Origin: Actinomycetes bacterium
GTDB taxonomy: Bacteria > Actinomycetota > Acidimicrobiia > Acidimicrobiales > Palsa-688
Assembly: GCA_021811865.1 (NCBI GenBank)
Contig: JAKAQB010000078.1
Location: 1 to 14,375 of the forward strand
Direction: 5' to 3'
Length of the DNA: 14,375 nucleotides
The stretch's first letter is position 1; every line of letters starts with the position of its first letter. This document shows, piece by piece, positions 1-6,950 of the stretch. The translations under genes were made by a program, and so were the position numbers. A model generated the notes under the pieces. That model searched no databases. It was not told where the DNA came from and saw nothing but the letters and a program-made list of their open reading frames with translations.

Positions 1-269
1 ATCTGGGTACCGATCCCGGACAAGCTCGGTGATGCACACGGGCAGGAAGGGTGGCTGGTGCGCGATCAGGTTGGACCGACCCCTGAAGTCGCTCCTTGGC
101 TGCGCGACGAGCACCGCGCTCCCCCCGACGTCGACGAGTTCGAGGGCCGCCAGGTGGAGGTTGACGCCGCTTGCAGACGGCCTCCCATCGGCGTCTCCGA
201 CCACGCCGACGACGATCGCCTTGAAGAGGCGCCGGGTGGCGATGTCGACTTCGCCTTGCCCCGTGCCAC
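1..269 (-). pseudogene. Unrecognised protein, N-terminal part, frameshifted or truncated, off left edge
   Basis: A minus-strand frame is open from the left edge well past position 258, with strongly GC-biased third codon positions and protein-like composition: a hydrophobic strand KAIVVGVVGDADG, then LHLAALELVDVGGSAVLVAQP and QPPFLPVCITELVRDRYPD. No in-frame ATG, GTG or TTG precedes it. A GTG at 269 has an excellent Shine-Dalgarno (GGAGGG, 7 bases upstream) but lies in a neighbouring frame; one extra G in the CGGGG run at about 257-261 would join it to this frame, giving an N-terminus VARGQGEVDIATRRLFKAI. I therefore read this as a real gene whose start is displaced by a one-base loss (mutation or sequencing error). 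I do not recognise the family. It is divergent from the FNT gene. The opposite strand is also open but gives hydrophilic, antisense-like protein. Confidence 0.4.
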
Positions 270-346
270 GATGGGACCCTCCGTGTAGCGTCGCCGCCGG
301 ACCGCGCGCGTCGCTCCAGGACCACCGCGGTCTACCTGGGAGCCCG

Positions 347-1252
347 ATGGGACGATCCGAACACCCCGACGACAGCGCTTCCACGGCGCCGGACGACTCG
401 GCAGGAGCCGGAGCGGGATCGCGGCCGCCAACCTTCGCCGGCGCCGTGCGACCGATCGAGGAAGACCGGCCCGAGATCGAGGACCTCACCCCTGAGAACA
501 CTTTCCGCCGCAGTATCGAGGAGGGGCGGCGTCGGCTCCGGCGCGGACCGCTCGTGCTGGTCGCCACCGGCCTCGTCGGGGGCGTCGACATCGGCGTGGG
601 AGTGCTCGCCCTGTTGCTCACCGAGCAGACGACGCACAACACGCTGCTCGGTGGGTTGGCGTTCGGGTCGGGCTTCATCGCGCTCTCGCTGGCGAGGAGC
701 GAGCTGTTCACCGAAGGTTTCCTGCTGCCAGTCGGCGCGGTCGTCGCCCGGAAAGGCAAGCTGCACTCACTGATCCGGCTCTGGGTCGTGACCTTCCTCG
801 CCAACCTCGCGGCCGGCTGGGTGATCACCTACCTCATCGTGGCGGGCCTTCCCAGCCTGCGGTCGACGGCGGTGAGCGCCGGCCGCTACTACGCAGTGTC
901 GATCGGCCTCGGAGGGCGCGCCTTCGCCCTGGCGGTCCTCGGTGGCGTGGTCATCACGCTGATGACATGGATGCAGCACAGCAGCGAGTCGATCCTGGCC
1001 CCGCTGGTCGCCGCCGAGATCACCGGCTTCCTCCTCGGGGGCGCAAGGCTCAACCACACCGTCGTGGCTTCCCTTGTCATGTTCGCCGCGCTGCACACCG
1101 GTCACGCCGGCTTCGGCTACGACCAGTGGGCGCTGGCAGCGGGCTGGGCCGCCCTCGGCAACCTCGTCGGGGGTATCGGCCTCGTGACCTTCCTCCGCCT
1201 TCTCCAGGTGCCCCACCGCCTGCGCTTGGAGCGCGAGCGACCCGAAACCTGA
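347..1252 (+). CDS. Formate/nitrite transporter (FNT) family channel, YfdC-like
   Basis: A 301-residue membrane protein of the FNT family: pentameric inner-membrane channels for small monovalent anions such as formate, nitrite or hydrosulfide; the substrate here cannot be told. Residues 1-66 are a Pro/Ala/acidic and then Arg-rich cytoplasmic tail, longer than in FocA and typical of the YfdC-like branch. About six membrane segments follow (roughly 69-91, 101-118, 142-166, 190-209, 215-246, 262-285). Family-type motifs are SELFTEG at 118-124 in the broken second helix, LNHTVV at 235-240 with the pore-type histidine His237, and the ending ALGNLVGGIGLV at 269-280. The frame stays open to position 29, but the upstream part is poor protein. 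ATG 347 is chosen because the good sequence begins there, with a weak GGGAG at 338-342. It converges on the kdp operon. Confidence 0.88.
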   Translation: MGRSEHPDDSASTAPDDSAGAGAGSRPPTFAGAVRPIEEDRPEIEDLTPENTFRRSIEEGRRRLRRGPLVLVATGLVGGVDIGVGVLALLLTEQTTHNTLLGGLAFGSGFIALSLARSELFTEGFLLPVGAVVARKGKLHSLIRLWVVTFLANLAAGWVITYLIVAGLPSLRSTAVSAGRYYAVSIGLGGRAFALAVLGGVVITLMTWMQHSSESILAPLVAAEITGFLLGGARLNHTVVASLVMFAALHTGHAGFGYDQWALAAGWAALGNLVGGIGLVTFLRLLQVPHRLRLERERPET

Positions 1253-1445
1253 TCGCCACGTCCGCCCCGGCGCGTGGGCACTGACCAGATCGACCCCTGC
1301 ATGGGCAGCGCCGCGGCGGCAACTTCCCGGGTAGGCGCCTCTCGTGCTGGTCCGGTCGGAACCAGACGCTGGCTGCTGTCATCATGACGTCATCGGATTG
1401 CCGACGATCGGGCCACCGAGGCCAGTCACGACCACGGGTCGGCTC

Positions 1446-1472
1446 CGTCACCGCCGCGCGGTGGCGGTGACG
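1446..1472. terminator. Hairpin between convergent FNT and kdp transcripts
   Basis: A perfect 10-bp inverted repeat, CGTCACCGCC at 1446-1455 and GGCGGTGACG at 1463-1472, flanks a 7-base loop. It lies in the 274-base gap between the end of the FNT gene (1252) and the end of kdpF (1527). No T-run follows on either strand, so this would be a GC-rich, possibly bidirectional terminator rather than a classical one. The rest of the gap shows no gene. Confidence 0.5.
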
Positions 1473-1526
1473 CGCTGTTCGCCCCTCCGTCTGGAGGCCG
1501 ACTACCCGTCGCGCGGACGCGATGGA

Positions 1527-1616
1527 TCAGAGCTTCTCCGGGCGGAGCATGGCGTAGAACAGGAAGACCAGAAGGGCGACGCTGATGATGAAGGCTGCGA
1601 TCTCGATGATGCTCAT
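1527..1616 (-). CDS. kdpF: K+-transporting ATPase small subunit KdpF
   Basis: A 29-residue, single-span membrane protein: short polar start (MSIIE), a hydrophobic helix at about 5-22, then YAMLRPEKL. The ending RPEKL/RPERF is characteristic of KdpF, the lipid-like subunit that stabilises the KdpABC complex. The ATG at 1616 is chosen over the longer frame opening at 1745, because that extension is Arg-rich junk overlapping the preceding small gene. It is the last gene of the operon, 44 bases after the stop of the 31-residue membrane protein. In most bacteria kdpF comes first, before kdpA, so this position is unusual. Too short for most automatic gene calling. Confidence 0.85.
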   Translation of the reverse strand: MSIIEIAAFIISVALLVFLFYAMLRPEKL

Positions 1617-1660
1617 GCGGTTCGGTACCTCATGCTCGATGTGAAGGTGGGGTTCTCGGC

Positions 1661-1756
1661 TCAGAGCCGCTCGCAGGCGCGGGCGTAGAGCCAGAAGAGC
1701 CCGAACATCACCACAACGGCGGCGATCCCTCCGATCGTCTCCCATGCGTATGCCAT
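1661..1756 (-). CDS. 31-residue single-span membrane protein in the kdp operon
   Basis: A small ORF with ATG at 1756 and a good GAGGAG Shine-Dalgarno about 9 bases upstream, placed 40 bases after the kdpC stop and 44 before kdpF. The product begins MAYAWETIGG, has one hydrophobic helix at about 8-24 (IAAVVVMFGLFWLY) and ends ARACERL. Third codon positions are mostly G or C, the reading frame fits cleanly between its neighbours, and its start signal is better than that of kdpF. From memory, not checked, similar 25-31 residue proteins ending in Cys-(Asp/Glu)-Arg-Leu occur next to kdpF in other bacteria. A second accessory subunit or assembly factor of the Kdp complex is the natural inference; its function is unproven. 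Confidence 0.7.
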   Translation of the reverse strand: MAYAWETIGGIAAVVVMFGLFWLYARACERL

Positions 1757-1796
1757 GTCACCTACTCCTCTTCACTCGTCCGATGTGCCCCATCGT

Positions 1797-2378
1797 TCAG
1801 TGCCCGACCAGCTTGAGCAGTGCGAGGTTGAGCTCCAGCACGTTCACGTGCGGTGCACCGTAGAGCCCGAGGAAGCGTCCGGACACGTGCCGAGCCACGA
1901 GCGCTCGCACCTCAGAGACCGGGAGGTGGTTCACCCGGGCGACCCGCGGGACCTGCAGGTAGGCAGCGGCCGGGGAGATGTCGGGGTCCAAGCCGCTGGC
2001 TGAGCTCTCGACGAGGTCGGGGGGGACCTGGGACGCCTTCACCCCGGGGTTCTCCTTGAGGACCCGGGCGAGGTTGGTCCGGATCTCCTTCAGCAGCGCC
2101 GGATTGGTCGGCCCGTAGTTGCTCGCCGCCGACGAGGCGGCGTTGTAGGCCGGTGTGGTGGCGCTCGGGCGCCCCTCGAAGAAGCGGGGTGAGGAGAACT
2201 GCTGGCCGATCAACTTGGACCCGATCACGTGGCCGCGCTGGGTGATCAGGCTGCCGTTGGCGCGCCCGGGCATGAGCCCCTCGCCGATGCCGACCATGAG
2301 GAGGTTGTAGCCGAGGCCGAGGACGACCACGAATACAAGCACCATGCGGACGGCGCTCCAGATCACCTTGAGGCGCAT
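1797..2378 (-). CDS. kdpC: K+-transporting ATPase subunit KdpC
   Basis: A 193-residue KdpC, the single-span subunit that contacts KdpA on the outer face of the membrane and is thought to help K+ loading. The hydrophobic anchor is at about 10-32. Family signatures follow: ANGSLI at 40-45, GSKLIGQQF at 53-61, FFEGRPSA at 66-73, NYGPTNPALL at 87-96, SASGLDPDISPAAA at 126-139 and VNVLELNLAL at 178-187. The usual DPHISP reads DPDISP here. Length is normal. The ATG at 2378 has a near-perfect Shine-Dalgarno (AAGGAGG at 2383-2389). It begins 48 bases after kdpB and is followed by the two tiny membrane-protein genes. Confidence 0.97.
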   Translation of the reverse strand: MRLKVIWSAVRMVLVFVVVLGLGYNLLMVGIGEGLMPGRANGSLITQRGHVIGSKLIGQQFSSPRFFEGRPSATTPAYNAASSAASNYGPTNPALLKEIRTNLARVLKENPGVKASQVPPDLVESSASGLDPDISPAAAYLQVPRVARVNHLPVSEVRALVARHVSGRFLGLYGAPHVNVLELNLALLKLVGH

Positions 2379-2426
2379 GTCTCCTCCTTTCCGAGCGGGA
2401 CGAGGTGGGGTGTGGCGGTGGGCACG

Positions 2427-4559
2427 TCAGTGGGCGGTCGAGACGAGGTGGAGGGCAGTCACGACCATGTCGATCAGCTTGATGCCGGCGAAGGGCACGA
2501 TCAGCCCTCCGAGGCCGTAGATGAGCAGGTTCTTGCGCAAGATGGCGACGGCGGTGGTGGCCCGGTAACGCACGCCTCGCAGGGCGAGGGGGATGAGGGC
2601 GGGGATGATGAGGGCGTTGAAGATGATGGCCGACAGAATGGCGGTCTGCGGCGAGGTGAGGCGCATGATGTTGAGCGCCTCGAGGCCGGGGTAGGCGACC
2701 ACGAACATGGCCGGAATGATGGCGAAGTACTTGGCGACGTCGTTCACGACCGAGAAGGTGGTGAGTGCACCCCGGGTGATGAGGATCTGCTTTCCGACCT
2801 CGACGATCTCGATGAGCTTGGTGGGGTTGGAGTCGAGGTCGATCATGTTGCCGGCCTCGCGGGCGGCCATCGTGCCCGTGTTCATGGCGACCGCCACGTC
2901 AGCATTGGCAAGGGCGGGAGCGTCGTTCGTGCCGTCACCGACCATGCCCACCATGTAGCCCTCGGCCCGGATGGACTTGACGTAGTCCATCTTGCGCTCG
3001 GGCGTCGCCTCGGCGAGGAAGTCGTCGACGCCGACCTCGCTGGCGATGGCGTTGGCGGTGATGGGGTTGTCGCCGGTGATCATCACCGTCTTGATGCCCG
3101 CCGCTCGAAGCGACGCAAGGCGCTCTTTGATCCCCGGCTTGACCACGTCTTTCAGCTCGACCGCGCCGAGGATGCGGCGGTTCTCGGCGACGAGCAGCGG
3201 GGTGCTCCCGGCCCGGGAGATCTCCTCCACGGCCGCCTTGGTCTCTGGGTCGAGCTCGACGTCCGCCCAGCGGGCGATCGAGTCGGCGGCGCCTTTGCGG
3301 ATCTGGCGACCCTCGAGGTCGACGCCGCTCATGCGCGTCTGGGCACTGAAGGGCACGAAGGTGACCGCGCCGTCCTCGAGGTTCGGCGCCCGCAGGTCGA
3401 ACCGCTCCTTGGCCAGCACCACGATCGAGCGTCCCTCGGGAGTCTCGTCGGCGAGCGAGGAGATCTGGGCAGCCTCAGCCAGCTCGCGCTCGTCGACCCC
3501 CGGGGCCGGTACGAAGGTGCTCGCCTGACGGCTCCCCATGGTGAGCGTGCCGGTCTTGTCGAGCATGATGACGTTCACGTCCCCAGCCGCCTCGACCGCC
3601 CGGCCGGACAACGCGAGGACGTTGCGCTCGAGGAGCCGGTTCATGCCCGAGATGCCGATGGCCGACAGCAGTCCGCCGATGGTGGTGGGGATGAGGGCGA
3701 CGAGAAGGGCAATGAGGACGGTGACCGACACCACGGCGTGGGAGTAGGTCGAGAACGGGGCGACGGTGACCACCACGACGAGGAAGATCAGCGTCAGGCC
3801 GGCGAGCAAGAGGGCAAGGGCGATCTCGTTCGGGGTCTTCTGGCGGACACCGGCTTCGATCAGGGTGATCATGCGGTCGAGGAACGACTCGCCCCGCCCG
3901 GCGGTGATCTTCACCTGGATCTCGTCGGAGAGCACGGTGGTGCCGCCGGTGACCGCGCTGCGGTCCCCACCCGACTCTCTGATCACCGGCGCTGACTCGC
4001 CGGTGATGGCCGACTCGTCCACCGAGGCGATGCCCTCGATCACCTCGCCGTCGCCGGGGATCACCTCGCCGGCCGCAACGACTGCGATGTCACCGACCTG
4101 GAGGGTGGTGGCGGGGACCACCTCGATGCCCCCGGGAGTGAGTTTCCTCGCCGCGGTCTCGGTGCGCGTGCGGCGCAGCTCGTCGGCGTGGGCCTGGCCA
4201 CGGCCCTCGGCCATCGCCTCGGCGAAGTTGGCGAACAGAACGGTGAGCCACAGCCAGATGGCGATCTGCCCAGTGAAGGAGAAGAGACCCATCCTGCCCG
4301 AGACGAGGTAGCGAAAAGCATCCGCGGTGGTGAAGAGCGAGCCCACCTCGACCACGAACATGACCGGGTTGTGGGTGAGGGCGCGTGGATTGAGCTTGCG
4401 CAACGACTGGCCGAGGCTGTGGCGCACGAGGTCGCGGTCCCACATGCTCATCGTCCGTCGCCGCCCTGAGCTGTGGCCGGCGGAGTCGTGGTGGCTGCCG
4501 TCCGGGGCCGGCTGCGTGACGGACGCCCCGGCCGGGAGCGTTGCCTCCTCGTGGGTCAT
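2427..4559 (-). CDS. kdpB: K+-transporting P-type ATPase, catalytic subunit KdpB
   Basis: A 710-residue P-type ATPase subunit that hydrolyses ATP to drive K+ through KdpA. Residues 1-37 are a low-complexity tail, then the core. Visible motifs (numbered from the ATG at 4559): TGES actuator loop 186-189, where Ser189 corresponds to the serine whose phosphorylation inhibits the E. coli enzyme; DKTGTLT 334-340 with phosphorylated Asp334; nucleotide-binding region about 370-460; ITGDN at about 494-498; GDGTNDAPA 541-549; and NDVAKYF with Asp607 and Lys610, the charged pair of the ion-path helix. A GTG at 4580 would add seven residues, but GGAGG at 4568-4572 sits 8 bases before ATG 4559, so that start is preferred. 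The gene starts about 45 bases after kdpA. No damage seen. Confidence 0.97.
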   Translation of the reverse strand: MTHEEATLPAGASVTQPAPDGSHHDSAGHSSGRRRTMSMWDRDLVRHSLGQSLRKLNPRALTHNPVMFVVEVGSLFTTADAFRYLVSGRMGLFSFTGQIAIWLWLTVLFANFAEAMAEGRGQAHADELRRTRTETAARKLTPGGIEVVPATTLQVGDIAVVAAGEVIPGDGEVIEGIASVDESAITGESAPVIRESGGDRSAVTGGTTVLSDEIQVKITAGRGESFLDRMITLIEAGVRQKTPNEIALALLLAGLTLIFLVVVVTVAPFSTYSHAVVSVTVLIALLVALIPTTIGGLLSAIGISGMNRLLERNVLALSGRAVEAAGDVNVIMLDKTGTLTMGSRQASTFVPAPGVDERELAEAAQISSLADETPEGRSIVVLAKERFDLRAPNLEDGAVTFVPFSAQTRMSGVDLEGRQIRKGAADSIARWADVELDPETKAAVEEISRAGSTPLLVAENRRILGAVELKDVVKPGIKERLASLRAAGIKTVMITGDNPITANAIASEVGVDDFLAEATPERKMDYVKSIRAEGYMVGMVGDGTNDAPALANADVAVAMNTGTMAAREAGNMIDLDSNPTKLIEIVEVGKQILITRGALTTFSVVNDVAKYFAIIPAMFVVAYPGLEALNIMRLTSPQTAILSAIIFNALIIPALIPLALRGVRYRATTAVAILRKNLLIYGLGGLIVPFAGIKLIDMVVTALHLVSTAH

Positions 4560-4566
4560 CACTGCC

Positions 4567-4572
4567 ACCTCC
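4567..4572 (-). promoter_or_regulatory. Shine-Dalgarno deciding the kdpB start
   Basis: Minus-strand GGAGGT lies 7-8 bases before ATG 4559 and inside the alternative frame opened by GTG 4580, which itself has no ribosome-binding site. It supports the shorter KdpB. Confidence 0.65.
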
Positions 4573-4604
4573 GTGGACACCAGGGTCGGATGCTCGTCAT
4601 CTGC

Positions 4605-6323
4605 TCACCCACCGAAGAGCTTCCCGGCGTGGGCGGCGAACTGTTCGGCGAAGGGTCCGAGAGCGAGGGCCGGGAAGAAGATGAGCGCCCCGACCACGAC
4701 GACGGTGCCGGTCAGCAGCACGGTGAACAGCGGTCCGTGCGTGGGGAACGTGCCGGCCGACTCGGGGACGCGCTGTTTCCTGGCCAGAGCGCCGCCCATG
4801 GCGACGAGGGGGATGTACATCGGGAACCGGCCGAACAGCATGGCGAGCCCCACGGTCGCCGAGTACCACGGTGTCGCCGAGCTGAGGCCGCCGAAGGCCG
4901 AGCCGTTGTTGCCCACCCCCGAGGAGAAGGCGTAGAGAACCTCGGACAGCCCGTGGGGCCCTGGATTGAAGATGCCGGACTTGCCGGCAGGAAGCGCAAC
5001 CGACAGGGCGGAGAGCACAAGGATGACGAGGCTCGGGACGATCATGGACAGGACGGCCATCTTCACTTCGAAGGACTCGATCTTCTTGCCGAGGTACTCG
5101 GGCGTGCGGCCGACCATGAGCCCGGCGAGGAAGAGCGCGAGCACGGCGTAGGCGATCATCCCGATCATCCCGGCCCCCCAGGAGCCGAAGATCACCTCGC
5201 CGGTCATCATGTTGAACAGGGGCACCAGCCCGCCGATGGGGGTGAGGCTGTCGTTCGAGGCGATCACGCTGCCCCAGGAGATCGTGGTGGTCGAGTTCTC
5301 GAACAGCGACGTGGTCCCGGTGCCGAAGCGGGTCTCCTTGCCCTCCAGGTTGTGGCTGGCGGCGAGGTGGAGGTGGTGGGCGACAAGGGCGGGGTTGCCT
5401 GCCGCCTCGAAGTGGTAGAGGACGAGGGAGCCGATCACGAACAGGATGGCCATCGAGGCGAAGATCGGTCGCGCCTGACGGGTGTTCTTCACCATCTTGC
5501 CGAACAGGAAGATGCAGGCGACGGGCACGCTGAAGCCGAGGACCAGCTGGAAGAAGATCGAGGCGGCGTTGGGACCGGCGAAGGGCTGGGCGGCGTTCAT
5601 GTTGAAAAAGCCCCCTCCGTTGTCGCCGAGCTGCATGATCGAGGTCATCGAGGCCACCGGGCCCTGGGCGATCACCTGCTTGTGGCCCTGCAGGGTGTGC
5701 ACCACGGTGTAGGCGTGGAGGTTCTGGGGGCTGCCCAGGGCGATGAGGACGACGGCGCCGATGATGGCAAGGGGGATGGCCACCCACAGAAGGGTGCGGA
5801 CGAAGTCCCGCCAGAAGTTGCCGATGGTGTTGGCGTTGTGACGGGAGAACCCGCGCACCACCGCCAGCAGCAGGCAGATGCCGGTCACCGGGGAGAGGAA
5901 CTGCTGGACCGTCAGCCACATCTGGGAGAGGTAGCTGAGCGTCGTCTCCCCGCCGTAGTTCTGCCAGTTGGTGTTGGTCATGAAGCTGATCGAGGTGTTC
6001 AGGTTCACCCAGAACGGGACCTTCGCCATGTGGGCGGGGTTGAAGACGGTGAGCACCGGCTGGAGGGCGAGGAGGATCATGAGGATGACGAAGCCGACGA
6101 CGTTCACCGCGAGCAGTGCGAAGACATAACGCGTCCAGCGCATCTCGACTGTGGGGTCGATCCCGCTGATGCGGTAGATGCCGCGCTCCGCGGGCACGAG
6201 GACGCGGTCCATGAAGGTCCGGCCGCCCTCGAGGAAGTTGAACATGTAGGTGCCGAGCAGCTTGCCGATGACGGTCACCACGGCCAGGAGGACGAAGATC
6301 TGCAGGACGCCTTGCCAGGTCAC
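4605..6323 (-). CDS. kdpA: K+-transporting ATPase, K+-channel subunit KdpA
   Basis: A 572-residue, about ten-span membrane subunit that binds and conducts K+. The four selectivity-filter loops are visible: TNTNWQ at 116-121, GDNGGG at 233-238, the third at about 346-355 (TTISWGSVIA) and GNNGSAF at 471-477. Other family landmarks are GPVAS at 221-225, KETRFG at 329-334, LTPIGGLVPL at 360-369, GEVIFG at 375-380 and GRTPEYLGKKIE at 405-416. The third filter is divergent: the usual small or polar residue before the glycine is Trp350, and the usual Asn-x-Met-His after it is replaced by Ile-Ala-Ser-Asn. Start is GTG 6323 with GAGGAG 7 bases upstream. The GTG overlaps the stop of the OB-fold gene (GTGA), implying translational coupling. 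Confidence 0.97.
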   Translation of the reverse strand: MTWQGVLQIFVLLAVVTVIGKLLGTYMFNFLEGGRTFMDRVLVPAERGIYRISGIDPTVEMRWTRYVFALLAVNVVGFVILMILLALQPVLTVFNPAHMAKVPFWVNLNTSISFMTNTNWQNYGGETTLSYLSQMWLTVQQFLSPVTGICLLLAVVRGFSRHNANTIGNFWRDFVRTLLWVAIPLAIIGAVVLIALGSPQNLHAYTVVHTLQGHKQVIAQGPVASMTSIMQLGDNGGGFFNMNAAQPFAGPNAASIFFQLVLGFSVPVACIFLFGKMVKNTRQARPIFASMAILFVIGSLVLYHFEAAGNPALVAHHLHLAASHNLEGKETRFGTGTTSLFENSTTTISWGSVIASNDSLTPIGGLVPLFNMMTGEVIFGSWGAGMIGMIAYAVLALFLAGLMVGRTPEYLGKKIESFEVKMAVLSMIVPSLVILVLSALSVALPAGKSGIFNPGPHGLSEVLYAFSSGVGNNGSAFGGLSSATPWYSATVGLAMLFGRFPMYIPLVAMGGALARKQRVPESAGTFPTHGPLFTVLLTGTVVVVGALIFFPALALGPFAEQFAAHAGKLFGG

Positions 6324-6700
6324 GGGTCGCTCCTCGGGTTGCGCGCTGATCGGATCGGCTCAGCATCGCTTGGCGGTGCGAGCAGCTCGTAGAGGGGGTT
6401 CAGGATCTCCGTGCGCCCCCGGTGAGCTCGTGGCGTGCCCCGGGCCTCGAGCGCCACCCCCGGAACCAGACCGGGGACCGACCGTCGCCCGACGAAACGC
6501 AGCTGCACCGAGCCCGACGTGTCGGAGAGCTCCGCTTCGAACGTCGGCCCGTGTGCGCCAGCCAGAGTCCGGACACCTTCCAGACGACCCCGGACTGCGG
6601 CCGGGCGGCGTGCCACGAGGTCCTTCACGGCTACCGGCGGGCCGAAGCGACCGTCACGATCGCAGGGAGGATGGTCGTCATGGGCGGGGGATCGCGACAT
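6320..6700 (-). CDS. Small OB-fold protein, first gene of the kdp operon
   Basis: A 126-residue soluble protein. Residues 1-22 are polar and probably disordered. About 33-107 looks like a single OB-fold of the RecG-wedge or tRNA-anticodon type: AAVRGRLEGVRTL, FEAELSDTSGSVQLRFVGRRS, LVPGVALEARGTPR and TEILNPLYELL. Similar short actinobacterial OB proteins are annotated as nucleic-acid binding, and in mycobacteria one lies close to the Trk-type K+ uptake genes ceoB/ceoC (recalled, not checked). Here the stop codon overlaps the kdpA GTG, so it is co-transcribed with and coupled to the K+ pump. ATG 6700 has only a weak ribosome-binding site; the true start may lie further in, nearer the fold. Its role in K+ transport is unknown. 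Confidence 0.75.
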   Translation of the reverse strand: MSRSPAHDDHPPCDRDGRFGPPVAVKDLVARRPAAVRGRLEGVRTLAGAHGPTFEAELSDTSGSVQLRFVGRRSVPGLVPGVALEARGTPRAHRGRTEILNPLYELLAPPSDAEPIRSARNPRSDP

Positions 6701-6950
6701 CGAGCGTCGGGCTTCTCATGCTAGGCGGAGAACGGGTGCGGGCCGGCCAGCCGGCAGCGCGGTGCCAGTAGCTCGCGCGCCGGGCGGACCGGCGGGGAGG
6801 AGGAGGGTCGGGAAAGAGCCACGACGCCGGTTCTATCTCTCGGCTCCGAGGTGAGGGAGGTGTTTTCACGCGCTGTTCACGCGTACGGCCGCATTTTTCG
6901 CGTCCTGTGCACGCCTGCTGCCAGGGGTTCTGCTGAGGAGCCTCGCTACG
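6701..6950. promoter_or_regulatory. Divergent kdp control region
   Basis: A 250-base gap separates the divergent OB-kdpABC and kdpDE transcripts, so both promoters should be here. It holds the direct repeat at 6865-6883, an AT-rich CATTTTT patch at 6892-6898, a small GCCGG/CCGGC hairpin at 6742-6755 inside the minus-strand leader, and the kdpD Shine-Dalgarno GAGGAG at 6935-6940. I see no convincing -10/-35 pair and no c-di-AMP (ydaO-type) riboswitch core. Confidence 0.6.
6865..6883. promoter_or_regulatory. Direct repeat, candidate KdpE operator
   Basis: TTCACGCG occurs exactly twice, at 6865-6872 and 6876-6883, with an 11-bp period. A degenerate third copy (TGCACGCC) is at 6908-6915, about three helical turns on. 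OmpR/KdpE-type regulators bind as head-to-tail dimers on tandem half-sites spaced 10-11 bp, and this repeat lies in the only gap shared by the transporter and regulator operons. Confidence 0.45.

Noticed and set aside
1384..1393. Perfect 10-bp palindrome ATGACGTCAT.
   Set aside because: It lies between convergent gene ends where no promoter is expected; one 10-bp palindrome in a window this size can occur by chance.
2229..3995. Long 588-residue plus-strand open frame opposite kdpB.
   Set aside because: Extremely Asp/Glu/Gly/His-rich antisense product with no fold-like pattern; kdpB on the other strand carries every P-type ATPase motif.
4597..6366. 589-residue minus-strand frame overlapping kdpA.
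   Set aside because: Arg/Pro/His-rich out-of-frame shadow of kdpA with no hydrophobic segments.
4473..6392. Long 639-residue plus-strand open frame opposite kdpA.
   Set aside because: Same antisense composition artefact of GC-rich coding DNA; kdpA is unambiguous on the minus strand.
6742..6755. GCCGG/CCGGC mini-hairpin in the OB-kdpA leader.
   Set aside because: Only 5 bp in very GC-rich DNA; expected by chance.
6701..6950. Possible c-di-AMP (ydaO/yuaA) riboswitch in the kdp leader.
   Set aside because: The conserved core elements of that riboswitch were not found by eye on the minus strand; a covariance-model search would settle it.
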